Shown piece by piece: positions 21,832-33,061 of a stretch of DNA of 64,000 nucleotides; position 1 is the stretch's first letter; the number at the start of each line of letters is the position of its first letter. A program made the position numbers and the translations under genes. Origin of the DNA: Paraphoma chrysanthemicola (taxonomy: Eukaryota > Ascomycota > Dothideomycetes > Pleosporales > Phaeosphaeriaceae); assembly GCA_020744225.1 (NCBI GenBank), contig JAGMWG010000019.1, positions 806,001 through 870,000 on the forward strand. Reading direction: 5' to 3'. A model generated the notes under the pieces. It did not search any database. It saw nothing but the letters and a program-made list of their open reading frames with translations, and had not been told where the DNA came from.

Positions 21832-23586
21832 CTAGACTACATTGCCTCCCATCATAGCATCAAAGGCCACCTCCTTAATCCTCCTCATGTACATTGCCAC
21901 GGTATGCTGCGCCAAATCTCCAAACATCACATCTGCAAGATCCGCATCAGTCACTCTGGACGCCGATGCACTCCCGTTCTCCCTATCACGCAGAAGAACA
22001 ACGTCTCCGGCATTTGTCAACGGCGCAGGCGGTGTTGGCCATAGAGGCAATTCTTCCCACGGCGTTGGCGGCGCAATGGGAAGGACAGTGCGAACTACTC
22101 TATTTCCACGCGAATGTCGGACCACTTTGACTGGTTGCGCTGTTGGCGTGACAGATGATGGTGGCGATGCGGTCATGAGCTTGGCCAGGGATTTGACGTA
22201 TGCAGCGTTGCTGAGGCGAGTGACTGGATCGCCTTCATTTGTGAAGGACAGAAAGACGCCGGGTGCGTGCTCGCGTTTTGGTAAGGGCGTGAGGGAGAGC
22301 GGCGGTGCGCCGAAAGTCACGCAATTTACGCTGGAGAAGAGCCTTGCAAGCGCCGTCAGGTCGGAGGAGACGGTGGTCGAAAGCATGTGGCTGTACAGCA
22401 TGGCTGCGATGGCGCCGCCAGCGGAGTGACCAGTGAACAAAAGAGATGTCTTTTCAGACGAAGCAGAGTGCTGTTCAAGCTGTGTGGCGACTTGTCCGAT
22501 CATTGCTTTCGTAACTTGGAGGAAGCCGGCATGACAAGCATTTTCCTCGTCGTCTAGAAAGCCCGTTGGTTTCACTGGGTCAGCGGCTTTGTTGACCGAC
22601 CAGTCTGAGAGACTCGAGAACTCAGTGCCGCGAATAGATATGATGACCAGGCGGGACTCGTCAATAAGCTGGTCGTCGATGATCATTGCCTTGATATCCT
22701 TGGATGTATTGGCTGGTGTGTAGGTTCCGCGTCGCGTGAGTGCTCGGGAGTCGTAGCAGTCTTGCGATGCTTGTGCAGCACGGCAGACCATGGACCATGC
22801 AGGAAGAGTTGTGGTGAAGGAAGGCAGAGCCGGCGGCAAGCGAGAGTTCTTGAACATGGCTGCCTTCTTCGCCAAAGATGATCGCTCTCGAGCTGCAGCA
22901 TCTTGGTACTCGTTCCGCCTGACGGGCACTGGGCGGTTGCGCTGTGGAGGCTGTAGCCTACCGCGGGCATCTACAGAACACTCCCCGTCCTCCTCAACAC
23001 TGTATACTGAGGCACCGCTGGAGTAGATCGAGGAGGCGCTTGAGTAGATTGAAGCACAATCGCTGGAGTAGATCGATGCCGAATCTCGGGAGTACACCGA
23101 GGATGCACTAGATTGGACCTCATCGACTGTGAAATCTTCAAACGTATCCGAGACCTCCTCACATGAGTTTTCTTCAGTTGCTGATCCCAGCGACACAGCT
23201 GGGCTGGGTGTGGGAATCGTCGGCGGTTCCGTCTCGGTGGGCATGCCGGCCGGTAGGATTGTTTGTTCATCAACACGCGTAACTTCCGTGTCTACAGCAG
23301 TAGACTCAATGGACGGGTTGCACTGAGCCACGCGCAACTCAGACACCGCAAGCTGTTCATAAGATGGTTCTCGTATCGAAAGAGGTTGATCAGATGCCGA
23401 TGTGCTCGGTTTCATCTCGGACAGCGTTCGAGACAAGAAAGTAGCTTTCTTGATCCCAACCTTCCAGTTGGCACTCTTTTGGCTAGGTTTCGTTACCGTG
23501 GCAGGTGCTCCTATGGTGCATGACGGAGTAGAGCTCTCGGTCTTTGATTTCGTCGCAAGCTTGACGTTGTGCCCTCCTCTAGGCAT
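21832..23586 (-). CDS. Class 3 (triacylglycerol-type) lipase family protein
   Basis: A single-exon 584-aa alpha/beta hydrolase of the class 3 lipase family (Lipase_3). The nucleophile elbow is L-L-F-T-GHSAGGAIA at about residue 372. The catalytic Asp is most likely in F-T-N-E-GDPVTRL, and the His in D-L-A-QHTVAMY near the C-terminus, in the order the family requires. The first 230 residues are disordered and contain a Ser/Tyr repeat region (SASxYSS-type units, encoded about 22998-23105). There is no signal peptide, so an intracellular role is likely, for instance in lipid turnover; the substrate cannot be read. It is divergent from the MFS gene at 24513. Confidence 0.85.
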   Translation of the reverse strand: MPRGGHNVKLATKSKTESSTPSCTIGAPATVTKPSQKSANWKVGIKKATFLSRTLSEMKPSTSASDQPLSIREPSYEQLAVSELRVAQCNPSIESTAVDTEVTRVDEQTILPAGMPTETEPPTIPTPSPAVSLGSATEENSCEEVSDTFEDFTVDEVQSSASSVYSRDSASIYSSDCASIYSSASSIYSSGASVYSVEEDGECSVDARGRLQPPQRNRPVPVRRNEYQDAAARERSSLAKKAAMFKNSRLPPALPSFTTTLPAWSMVCRAAQASQDCYDSRALTRRGTYTPANTSKDIKAMIIDDQLIDESRLVIISIRGTEFSSLSDWSVNKAADPVKPTGFLDDEENACHAGFLQVTKAMIGQVATQLEQHSASSEKTSLLFTGHSAGGAIAAMLYSHMLSTTVSSDLTALARLFSSVNCVTFGAPPLSLTPLPKREHAPGVFLSFTNEGDPVTRLSNAAYVKSLAKLMTASPPSSVTPTAQPVKVVRHSRGNRVVRTVLPIAPPTPWEELPLWPTPPAPLTNAGDVVLLRDRENGSASASRVTDADLADVMFGDLAQHTVAMYMRRIKEVAFDAMMGGNVV

Positions 23587-24512
23587 GGTGGGATTCGAAG
23601 GCTGTTTAATTCGATGGTAGAGGAAATTGCTGTTTGTTTAAGAGAATCTGAACTTGGAAGCTTTGCTAGTGAGCAAATAGCGAGTGGGCTGCAGACTACT
23701 TGTAAGTCTGGAAGCGCGGATCGAAATATGATTCAGTTCAGCTGGACAATGTCGCTTGTCCGTTGATCACGCCGGCCAGAGCGAAGCATCGTGAGCGCAA
23801 GGCGGTATCGCCTGGCTCAGCAATACGCCACAAAATCGGTTACATTGACCTGGTGCAAGCGAGCATCGACGCGTAAGGCCCTACATTCGCGATTCCAACA
23901 CCGTGGTCGGCAAGCCCGACATAAAATTGTGAGCCAAAGCGGGCGGTACGGCATATGATCTGGCATTCTAGAGCCATTCACAAGTCCAGCACAGCCGCTA
24001 CAGCACAGACTCAGCTGGGGATCAGGCGTAAGTAGAAAGCGCTAGCCGCGTAAGGAATCGGAGAATTAGTATGAGAGGTCGACACGCACGCTTTAGGTAG
24101 CCACTCGAACGCCATTTCTGAAAGGAGAGGCCGAAACTTGCATCGAAAGATACACAAAAACAACTTCCATATTAGCGCAAGCCACGTAGGTGAGATGTGT
24201 ATCTCCGTATCAGAAGCTTGTCTTTGTTTGAGCCAATCAAGAGTGACGCTGCCAGTCCAGAACTAGAACTCGCGTGTGCGCACGGTCCCACCACCGTCTA
24301 GAAACGGTTCCGCGGAGTCCAGCCCTGCGCTTGGATGTGGCTCATTGCGGCTGCATGGTCGATGCAAATGCCATCTGCATCTCAGCTGCGACTCTTTCCG
24401 ATGCATCTCGATTTTGGCACTGTACAGATAAGTACACCGTACTTGATCATCATGGCATCCAGACTTGTTGCAAGTGTTCACTCGAATCATTCCTCTGCGT
24501 ACTTTCCACACC
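23587..24512. promoter_or_regulatory. Divergent promoter region, lipase / MFS transporter
   Basis: About 925 bases between two divergent start codons, holding both promoters. No TATA box or specific motif is convincing enough to name, and no other gene is seen. Confidence 0.45.
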
Positions 24513-26151
24513 ATGTCAAAAAGCTTGGACGACATTGAAGTTCGGGTGTGCGAATCAGATGCATCTACCAAGGAGATATGCGACCATCCTGATGCCTTGA
24601 CGGCAGACTGGGATGCGCCTCACAACAAGGAGAATCCTCGGAATTGGACTGCCTGTAAGCCCTTCTTGATCCATTTTTTACTTTGTTCAATGCTGACATC
24701 TGCGTGCAGTGAAGAAGGCAGCTCACATCGTTCCAGTGGCTATGCTCTGCCTTAGTGTAACAGCTGGATCCTCGATGATAACGCCTGGTGCTTTTGCAAT
24801 CGCGCACAAGTTCCATGTATCACATACTGCCGCACTGCTGCCTCTGTCGCTCTTTGTCCTGGGACTTGCAATTGGTCCCGTCCTTGCGGCGCCCATCTCC
24901 GAGACCCGTGGGCGAGCAATTGTCTACAAAGTCAGCATGCCTCTATACATGCTGTTCATACTTGGCGCTGGCTTCTCGGAGACCTTCGCTGGATTGCTGG
25001 TTTGCCGTACCCTAGCAGCTATTGCTGGTGCTCCATGTCTGGCAGTGGGAGCCGGCACTGTTGCCGATCTGTTCGAGCCTACAAGAATGGCTGCACCAGG
25101 TGCGCTTGTTGTCATGGCGCCCTTTTTGGGACCTTGTGAGTAGCAATCCCGCGCATCCAAACGTGACTGAACACTGACTAAGAACTATCACAGGCCTTGG
25201 GCCGGTCATTGGTGGCTTCTCTGCTACGTATACCGAGTACAAATGGACGCAATGGTCGACCATCTTCCTAGCTCTGGTTGCATATATACTAGTTCTTCCG
25301 ACACAAGAGACACACCGAAAGGTCCTGCTGAAGAGGAAAGCTAAGAAGCTGGGTCTGCCACCACCAGAACCAGAGCTTGCACCAAAAGAAGCCATCAAGC
25401 TTCTGCTTACGATAACTCTCTTTCGCCCAGTACGCATGCTTGTATCCGAGCCTATCGTCCTTCTGTACTCGATCTATAACGCCTTCACATTCAGCGTCTT
25501 GTTCGCTTTCTTCGAGGCTTATCCTTTCGTCTTCATGGGCGAGTACGGCTTCGAGATCTGGCAGTATGGTCTCACCTTCCTTGGAATTGGTGTTGGTGTA
25601 CTGCTCGGAGCCGTTGGCGCGATTGCAGTCGATCTCTTGGTGTACCGCAAGATCGTTCGTGAAAATGGCGAACGTTTCCAAAAGAAGGGTCCGGAGCAGA
25701 GGTTGTACATTGGTATGATCGGAGATCTCTGCCTTCCGATAGGGTAAGCATTTTTTCCCACGTGACGATCAATCCATGATAGTCATGCTAACCACGTCGC
25801 AGACTTGTGTGGTTCGCTATGACCGCAAAGCCCTCAATTCACTGGATTGTCCCCGTTCTTGCCGGCATTCCATTTGCCTTCGGCAATGTCACCGTCTTCA
25901 TCTCGGCGGCACTCTACATGCTGGATGTTTATGGTCCGATGAGCGGAGCAAGTGCAATGGCTGCCAATGGACTACTTCGATACATAATGGGAGCCGCATT
26001 CCCGCTGTTTACAGTGCAGATGTACGAAGCGCTGGGTGTGAAGTGGGCCACATTGCTTCTAGGATTCGTGTGTGTACTCATGGTTCCGATACCTTGGATC
26101 TTCTACAAGTTTGGGCCCGGCATCCGGAAGAGAAGCCCTTACAGCCAATAA
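24513..26151 (+). CDS. Major facilitator superfamily transporter (DHA1-type drug/polyamine antiporter)
   Basis: A 488-aa MFS carrier of the plasma membrane, predicted to export small molecules by H+ antiport. Exons: 24513-24654, 24710-25135, 25194-25743 and 25803-26151; the introns (55, 58, 58 and 59 bp class) all restore the frame. Family marks are the N-terminal ENPRNWT, a first helix starting P-V-A-M-L-C-L-S, the loop R-G-R-A-I-V-Y-K (motif A-like), the motif C-like stretch A-P-F-L-G-P-C-L-G-P-V-I-GG, the central loop carrying F-R-P-V-R-M-L, and a final helix ending F-Y-K-F-G-P-G-I-R-K-R-S. These match the fungal DHA1 group that includes fluconazole, cycloheximide and polyamine exporters. 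No secondary-metabolite core gene lies nearby, so the substrate is open. Confidence 0.88.
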
Positions 26152-26725
26152 TTTCTTTTAATATTAGAGAGAGAAACTCAGAGCTTGTAGCCAGAATAAT
26201 GAAGCTGCTTGCTCACTGCATCAAACTTTGGTCATTGTGAAGTCCTGATCCGTCCTATATATCTTATTAGCATTGGCCCAACCTCTTGCGACATAGGGTC
26301 GGTAACGTTGATGCTTAGAGTCATCGTTACTGAATGAGTTTATTGATGTCTGTGGCAGCTTATTCATTAGATCAGATACTTTGTAGATAGACGAATCGAG
26401 TGCACAGTGACTGATGTTGGAAAGTGATGATGCATCGTGCAAACAGCATGGTCGCAGTTATGACCTTGAGGCACATGATGTGAAAGCAGTGCACAAATGC
26501 TCGTGTGACCACAGTGGTCACACAGCCGAGTCCAAGTCTTCCAAGGCCTGTTGCCTTACACGCGCCGCTCGCTTAACTACACAACTGTGTAGGAAATCTA
26601 TCTCCGTCATACAAAAGTCTCATCGCCATTAATCCCGAACGAAGACTCTAGTCACACGAAACCAACTACCTCAACTCGAATTGTCTCGAAACAATCAACC
26701 ATCACTGTCAACCCCAGCACTAGCG
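26152..26725. other. Intergenic, no gene seen
   Basis: About 570 bases between the MFS stop and the start codon of the RING gene; expected to hold the MFS terminator and the RING promoter. Confidence 0.55.
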
Positions 26726-28048
26726 ATGGCCAAATCCACCATAGAACGTGCTGCCTCACCGTCTATGGACCAAGAATGTGGCATGTGCTACGACGAAGCG
26801 CAGTGTCCCGTCCCACTCGACAACTGCCGTCACATGTTCTGTCAGCAATGCCTAACGAAATGGATGACCTCGAACAATGCCCAGCGGCACAAATGTCCAA
26901 TTTGTCGAGCCTTACTCTTCAACGATGGCATTGAACCCGAGCAAACACGACAAACTATCCCAAGACCGCTACCCTCAGCAACCCCTTACGACCACTACTC
27001 TCGTATGGTGGACCCAAATGGTGTCCACGGTGGGTTCTTCCGCGACATTGCTCACCAAGCCATACCCACTCCTCGGAATCTTGATCAGCAAACGCGTACT
27101 CTGTACAGCGATTTCATCTTCGACCTGGAAAACGTCGCGTCGTTTTACCGCAAACTCTGGCGCCGCGTGGTTCGTACTCTAGCACCACAATACGTCGCAT
27201 CCAATTGCCTCATCACAGAGGAGCTCAACACGGCCGCTCGTATCATGTTCGTCGAGTTGCTGGACCACGTTCACTACCAAGCAGTTTTCCCAGAAGACGA
27301 CATGCGCGACATTATCGTGCGGAGTCTCAACGGCGACGAAGATGCCATGGCGCTGAGTCGTCGGATCATGCAATTGATCATGGTTATGGTTATGTTGTGC
27401 ACAGTCATTCCAATGGACATTAATGTCGTGCTTGGGTGTTTCGAACTCCTACCGGATCTGCATAGTACACTGAATTTCGATGTCATCAATGCTGCTGTGG
27501 CGGATCCGAATGGGGCAAATGCACCAATTCTAAAGGTCGTGACGATGCTGCTCGTCGATCATAGTGTGGGATATGTGGGGAACAATTTGGGTGCGCAGTG
27601 GTATACGGGCAGTGAGCCATCAGATCAGTTCTACACGAAAGCACTCGCGGTCAAAGGCAAGCTGGACAGAGAGTCACGAACTCGCAAGGAAAACTTCAAG
27701 AAGATGCTGGCAGGGAACGGAGAAATTGCGCACCTTTGGCAACAAGCTGTAATTGTAGACGCACCTGCTCGACAAGGCTTCTGCGCGCGGCTCCGTGGAC
27801 TCTTCACGCGCAACGATCCAATTCGAGAGCCGCCTAGGACCCTGATCCGGAATCCGCCCTTGGATCGTCCTCGACCTACGAGTGATCTCGCAACCCAATT
27901 GGCGGGAGCTGGTGCCGGAACGCAATTCTTTGGCATACAGGTGTTCGGGCTGCGACAAGGCCGGCCGCGCCACGACTCGGAGCCGTTGCTCGTGACGCCT
28001 AGTGAACGAAGGCAGTACCAGCATCAGACGCACTTCGCATGGTGGTAA
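26726..28048 (+). CDS. RING-finger protein, probable E3 ubiquitin ligase
   Basis: A single-exon 440-aa protein. A canonical C3HC4 RING lies near the N-terminus (about residues 17-60): CGMCYDEAQCPVPLDNC with H-M-F-C-Q-Q-C, then K-C-P-I-C-R; all eight zinc ligands are in order. RING domains recruit an E2 and promote ubiquitin transfer. The rest is unlike any domain I know: a helical region with the hydrophobic stretch M-Q-L-I-M-V-M-V-M-L-C-T-V near residue 220, which could be membrane-associated or simply a buried helix, and a basic Pro-rich C-terminus. An in-frame non-ATG extension exists upstream, so the first ATG was used. It is convergent with the hydrolase gene at 28402. Confidence 0.82.
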   Translation: MAKSTIERAASPSMDQECGMCYDEAQCPVPLDNCRHMFCQQCLTKWMTSNNAQRHKCPICRALLFNDGIEPEQTRQTIPRPLPSATPYDHYSRMVDPNGVHGGFFRDIAHQAIPTPRNLDQQTRTLYSDFIFDLENVASFYRKLWRRVVRTLAPQYVASNCLITEELNTAARIMFVELLDHVHYQAVFPEDDMRDIIVRSLNGDEDAMALSRRIMQLIMVMVMLCTVIPMDINVVLGCFELLPDLHSTLNFDVINAAVADPNGANAPILKVVTMLLVDHSVGYVGNNLGAQWYTGSEPSDQFYTKALAVKGKLDRESRTRKENFKKMLAGNGEIAHLWQQAVIVDAPARQGFCARLRGLFTRNDPIREPPRTLIRNPPLDRPRPTSDLATQLAGAGAGTQFFGIQVFGLRQGRPRHDSEPLLVTPSERRQYQHQTHFAWW

Positions 28049-28401
28049 TGGCCGGGATGGTTTCGTTGATGGAGGCGCTGTACTCAGAACCGGCGCATTT
28101 GAAGGTTATTGATCAGTGCGTGGAAAGCCGGGTGTATATGGTCAACAGCTGAGTGCAGATTATAATAGCTATTCCGAAACGCTGAAGTCAACAGTCACCA
28201 AATTGCAGTTGGCTCTTGACGGCGGAAAGTTTTTGACTATTGCACTTTGTTCGATACTCTAACGTGAAGATCATTGAGGCGTTGGTCTGGTAGACTTCAT
28301 ATATGCTAGCAGTAGAATTAGTATACTCACAAGGTATCAGAACCTCAACTGGACACCGAAATGTCTTTATGCTCCACCAATTCTATTATCCTAAACATGA
28401 A
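28049..28401. other. Intergenic between convergent genes
   Basis: About 350 bases between two convergent stop codons; terminator sequence, no gene seen. Confidence 0.55.
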
Positions 28402-29785
28402 TCACCAATCTTCTATCATGTCATTCGCGTCCTCACTCTCTACATCCATCACCTTCCTCGCGGCCTCACTTCCAGACACCGGCAGCATCTCTAGGCCCTT
28501 CTTCTTGAACTTCTCTGGCACTTCATCCGGATCCAACAGTCCGACTTGAAACAGCACGCTGGCTTGGTCCCAGTATATCCGTTCCGACCAAACTTTACCA
28601 GCTCTGAAAGCCACGATGCTCACCACTACGATCTCGACCTTCTCATTCGTTGGCGCTACACCTGGTAGGATCCAAGGTATCTGACATGTGTGTTTGAACT
28701 GTATGTATAGCTCGTCGACAATTTTGTCAACGCCGATCGTTCGCGAAATGAGGCGCATGTGCAGGGAGGGCGGTGAGCCTTTGAGGAAGTAATCGCGGTA
28801 GAATCGTCGGAGTTCTTGTGGGCCGTGACCGCCAACCATAGTAGGTGTGAAGTTCACGAAGGGTTTCGGATTCGGATCTTTCACGTAGGTTTCGAGGAGC
28901 TTGTCGACGTTCTTGCCGCGGTATTTCTCTGCTTGATGTTAGTTCTTTGAAGCCAATCTCAAGGTTGTAGCTGGGAGATCCACGCACGCTCTTCATTCTC
29001 GTCCCATATTTTCTCGAGATCGACTTCAGCGCCGAAGCCTCGCCTGACCATGCTCAAACTACGGCTCCAGGCAATCGCGTCTGCGACGGCGTCGTATTCG
29101 TCCAAATCGTGCTCGGCAAAACCAGGATCTACACCTTCATATGTGAAGATGGGGTATGTGACCTTGTCCTGTTGGTTTCCTGCGCCGATTCCAGCCGTTA
29201 TGCGCTTCTGCACCGTTCGCCGCTTCCCTTGTATACCAAGCACTTCCGGTCGTCGCGTGACGCCTACGGTGCCTTCATTGCCAGCTGTACCTTGCGCAAG
29301 GTGCACTAGCACACGGAATGACGAGGTGAAGCGATGTCGCGTGTCTGGAATCGAGGTCGGGTAGTATGCAATGAGCGAGCATAATTTCGACGTCGCGGTT
29401 TTTGGCTCAGAAAATACGTCTAGGCATATGGCTGCGGCATCGCCAAATGCTGGGGTGTTGTTCAGCTTCTTGCGCACAATTGAGGCCTGGTCTGAAGTGT
29501 GCCGAAGAGTGATGCTCGCTGCGCTGGGCTAGAAAAGGGCTGTTTACCTACGATTGCGTAATGCTCCCCGATACCCATGACATCGCCGAGTTTATACAAC
29601 GTCTGCACATATTGCTTGCCTCCCTTTCCCATGGGCACATATTTGACCATGAAACCTTCGTCCCGCCAGGCGCGCATAGTCTCTACGTCAAATTCCTCGT
29701 CTTCCGCGGTGATGTAAAGCACCGGCGTGCTGTGTTTAAAGGATAGCCAACCATTCTTATCCGACAAGTACTGCAACGCCGCCAT
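28402..29785 (-). CDS. Dienelactone hydrolase-like domain fused to a SnoaL-like (NTF2-fold) domain
   Basis: A 408-aa protein from exons 29785-29548, 29449-28988 and 28928-28402 (introns of 98 and 59 bp, both in frame). The first 230 residues resemble the alpha/beta core of dienelactone hydrolase proteins: TPVLYITAEDEEFD, then W-R-D-E-G-F-M-V and E-H-Y-A-I-V. At the nucleophile elbow the sequence is A-F-GDAAAICLD rather than G-x-C/S-x-G, and no Cys or Ser sits at the usual position. A YEGVDPGFAEHDLDEYD block follows, where a catalytic His would be expected. The C-terminal 150 residues have a SnoaL-like profile (R-F-Y-R-D-Y-F, then Q-F-K-H-T and W-I-L-P-G-V). I recognise this two-domain arrangement in other Pezizomycotina; whether it is catalytic or a binding pseudoenzyme is unclear. 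Confidence 0.8.
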
Positions 29786-31784
29786 TCTGGAGTTGTAATC
29801 GCGATGCGCGATTGGGCGTGGTACTCGTAAGCAGCCCTTAGCGAGGTAGTTCGCGGGATCAAGGCGCGTTGTTTGGGGGCTCTGGTGGTAAGAAGCGGAG
29901 GTGTTGCAGCGGGATTGGGGAGTCGGGGAGGTCAGCCGGAAGCATAGTGGGTATATGGGCGCATTGATGGTGTGGGTTCACCGCAGCTAAATCCTGCTGG
30001 CAAGGCCGGTTACAGGAGGGGTTGGTGGAGCCATGGAGGTGTGCCGACGTCCTCCAATTCGAAGTTGGTCCGATGACATCAGGGGCTTGAAACTTCAACA
30101 CCAGAACCCTTCCTCCGGATGCTAAAGTCCCCGTTCCGAACAAGTCGCTACAGCAAGCGGCTTTTACTCCCATTTTGAAGAACACATTATATGCTCTCGT
30201 CATCATGCATGCCCGGAGCGTCAGTTTCCAAGGTCGCTCAACAATTCACACAGGACTGTTCGATAAAGTAGACGAGACATACGAGGTAGGCAGTCGGCAA
30301 GTTTCTATAGGGCACTTGCCTTTCAGAAATTGATTTAGTACCTTGAACACTAGTAAACTTGCCCATACTTATATTCTGACTTTCTGGACCATGCGCAATC
30401 CGTATAGATCTTCGTCGCCACTGTTTTCCTCTTCGTCTTTGTATCCTCATTTTCCAACTTACCATCTTCTTTTGACTTTCCCTACTTCTCACTAACATTA
30501 AAAACCCGGATATCAGACAAGGTTGAAGAAGATTTTTGACTTCTGAAACTTGACCTCCCCAACTACACTTCGCAGAGCCTCAGCTGTGGAAAAGGCGAAT
30601 TTCGACGCGCAATCAATCCACAGCTGTGTCTCAGTGAGAGTTCTTTAATATTCTCCACACCGATCCATCTCCCGCGCGCGAAAGGCCATGCCCGGTTAGC
30701 CGGTGCCTCGAACCTCACCAGATCCGTTGGTACTATAATTCCTCTGAGATTGTAGAGTGAGAAAGCGCACTAAGCAAGATGACCTCTAGATCCATGGACC
30801 TGAAATGCGGCTGTTGTTCTACGTGCCTATGCCAAGCAGCGGCGATATTCGTCCATTTTCGAGGTCCAGGAGCGGATGACACACTGCAAATTGAGCTTGG
30901 AAAACCTCCATATAGTTGACGATATGTGTGCGCTCATACACGATTACTTTGACAAGCTTTGCATCCTCTTGAGATTTTGCGATCTTGATTACTTCGCTGA
31001 AGGTAGAGTTTGAACAGAGCTACATACCTCGCAGCTGTTTGAATGAAGTAATCCAGGTGCTGGCGATTTCATCGCCAGTGGCAGATTATCCTCAAGTGGG
31101 AATAGTGGCTCCTTCGGTCACTTGTTCTTACCCAACAGGTGCTTACTTATCGCTAAGTTTTGCTAACCCAGGATGCGAGAGGTGTTGAATTCAGAGGGAA
31201 TCAGGCGGTAAGACAGAAAAGATAGCAAGGTTGGACATCCGTTGAGTCTGAGCATGACTGAGTGGGTGGATGATACGACCTGGGGAAGCGAAGAGAGATT
31301 GACAAGCCTGAGGTCGAACTCGTAGTCAATAGGGAGAGGCATAGTAAGGTAGGGATGGTGGGTCGTGTTGGTTATCTGGGGAGAGTGTGGAGTTGGACCC
31401 AAGTAGAGTTGAGACTGCGTCCGGCGATGCGTGGGTAGGAAGCGGCGGCGAAAGCTTCGGACAAATCATCATGACGAGGGAGTGTAAGGATAGCAAGGAG
31501 TAGACCAGTTGCAAGACTAAGCTTGTAGTGGAGTTATTGGAGGGAAAGAAACCATGGTTCTGCTCTGGACTTCGAAAGTATATAATGCTTGTACAGCTTT
31601 TCGTCATTGCACATGAAGTTGAACAGGATGAGAGCGCATTCTCCCTCTAATAATGCGAGGGGAAATGGTCGTTGACAGTGTCATCTACGTAGCCACTTAA
31701 GTAGTATTTCATGGCTGTTGTAAATTGGAGTGAAAACATGCTGCGTTCGAATGAAGCTAAAGTCGTCTTTGAGTGCTTCTGAAT
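29786..31784. other. Intergenic, no gene seen
   Basis: A 2-kb stretch between two minus-strand genes, holding the promoter of the hydrolase gene and the 3' end of the ULD gene. Overlapping short frames on the minus strand at 31163-31607 are Pro/Ser/Leu-rich and shifted against each other; I could not join them with splice sites. Confidence 0.5.
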
Positions 31785-33061
31785 TTATAAAACCTCACTA
31801 GACCAGTTATTTTTTTTCAAAGTCTCAGCCTGTCCCGAAGCAATCCCACAATCATTCTTAATTGTGAATGTTAGATTAAAGATACAGAACACTTTTAAAC
31901 TCGCGGTCGGTAACAAGGAGATCTGGTCGTTCGTGACCGTGCTTCCAAGTTCTTCCACAAGCCAAAACCCTTGTTTGGACGACCGGTCTTCTAGAAGGAA
32001 CAATTGGTGTATTTCATGCACTCCAAATCCGACAACTTGGTTTTCTTGTAGGGCTAGTTCACGATACTCGGCGCGCAAGAATGCTTCCAACACGGGCAGG
32101 TGGCGAAAGAACTCATAGGGCAAGTATCGAGATTTCCCATAGACATCTTCGAATTGAAAGGTGTCTGCTACATCGTATCTTGGAGATCGAGCAAGGCTGG
32201 TCTGAATCTCTCGAAGCATGGCATACATCTCCAGATTAGTCCTCACGACTTGCTCCAATGCTTCGCGAACTTGTTGTGGTAGGTCTCTGATCCGGTGGAG
32301 TAGCTGAATTCCAAGATCTCTGAAGCTCATGACGGCGGAAGCGGTTGTTGTAGTTGTTTCGGACACGTTGCGAAGCGTTCTGGAAACGCCGTCCATGTAT
32401 TGCTTGGTTACTTCTTGGTTTCGTTTCTGTGTTTTTGCGATGTTATTAATTGCGGTTTGGGTGCTTTGTAGAGTTGCGTTGGTGGATGTTGCCTGGGACC
32501 TGAGATCGAGTACGCTAGCCAACAGCGTCGCATGAGATTTCTGCTGCTGTGCCTCGACTCTAGAAAGCGATTCCGAAGTATGCATCGCCAGTAACAGATT
32601 GATGCTCAGGACCTTAGCTCCAATTGCAGTCCTCAGCCTTGCGACCTCATCGGTCATGAATACTGCCCACCGCGCCTTTCGGCCGAAGGCTTTCGCAGGA
32701 TTCACGCCAGTCGCAAAGACGCCCATGGTGCGCTCGAACTTCCGAATCTTCTCGAGGAAGTCTTGAAGGGGCCAGCGGCACGTGAGTGCCATGCCGCGGA
32801 TAGCGTTGACGTGTGCTGCATTACTTTCGGTGGGTTGGAGAGCTTCGAGGTGTTTGAGGGTTCTTGCCAGCGATTCAAGTTCGATGAGAATCTGTTGATA
32901 TTCATTTGCGGCGCCTGACTTATCCTTGAGCGCCGTCGAGACCTTGTGTATGAGATCTGGTGTAGCAAGTTAGACGAGGCTGAAGAAAAGGGTTGGGCAA
33001 GATGAGGCGTACTAGCTGCTGCGACAAAGTCGCCAACAGAAAACCCGAATGCCGGTACCAT
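31785..33061 (-). CDS. Fungal STAND-associated N-terminal domain plus ubiquitin-like (ULD) protein
   Basis: A 406-aa protein from exons 33061-33013 and 32956-31785 (56-bp intron, phase 1, in frame). The N-terminus MVPAFGFSVGDFVAAA, followed after the splice by L-I-H-K-V and a leucine-rich helix, is the fungal N-terminal domain often found at the start of NLR/STAND-like and ankyrin proteins. Residues about 130-235 are helical and Gln/Thr/Arg-rich and probably form a coiled coil. The C-terminal part starts F-Q-F-E-D-V-Y-G, then S-R-Y-L-P-Y-E-F, a ubiquitin-like domain (ULD_2-like) seen in such proteins. No nucleotide-binding (NACHT/NB-ARC) domain is present, so it may be a stand-alone adaptor rather than a receptor. 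Confidence 0.78.

Noticed and set aside
31163..31607. Overlapping minus-strand frames that might form a small gene
   Set aside because: Low-complexity Pro/Ser/Leu composition and no splice sites that join the frames.
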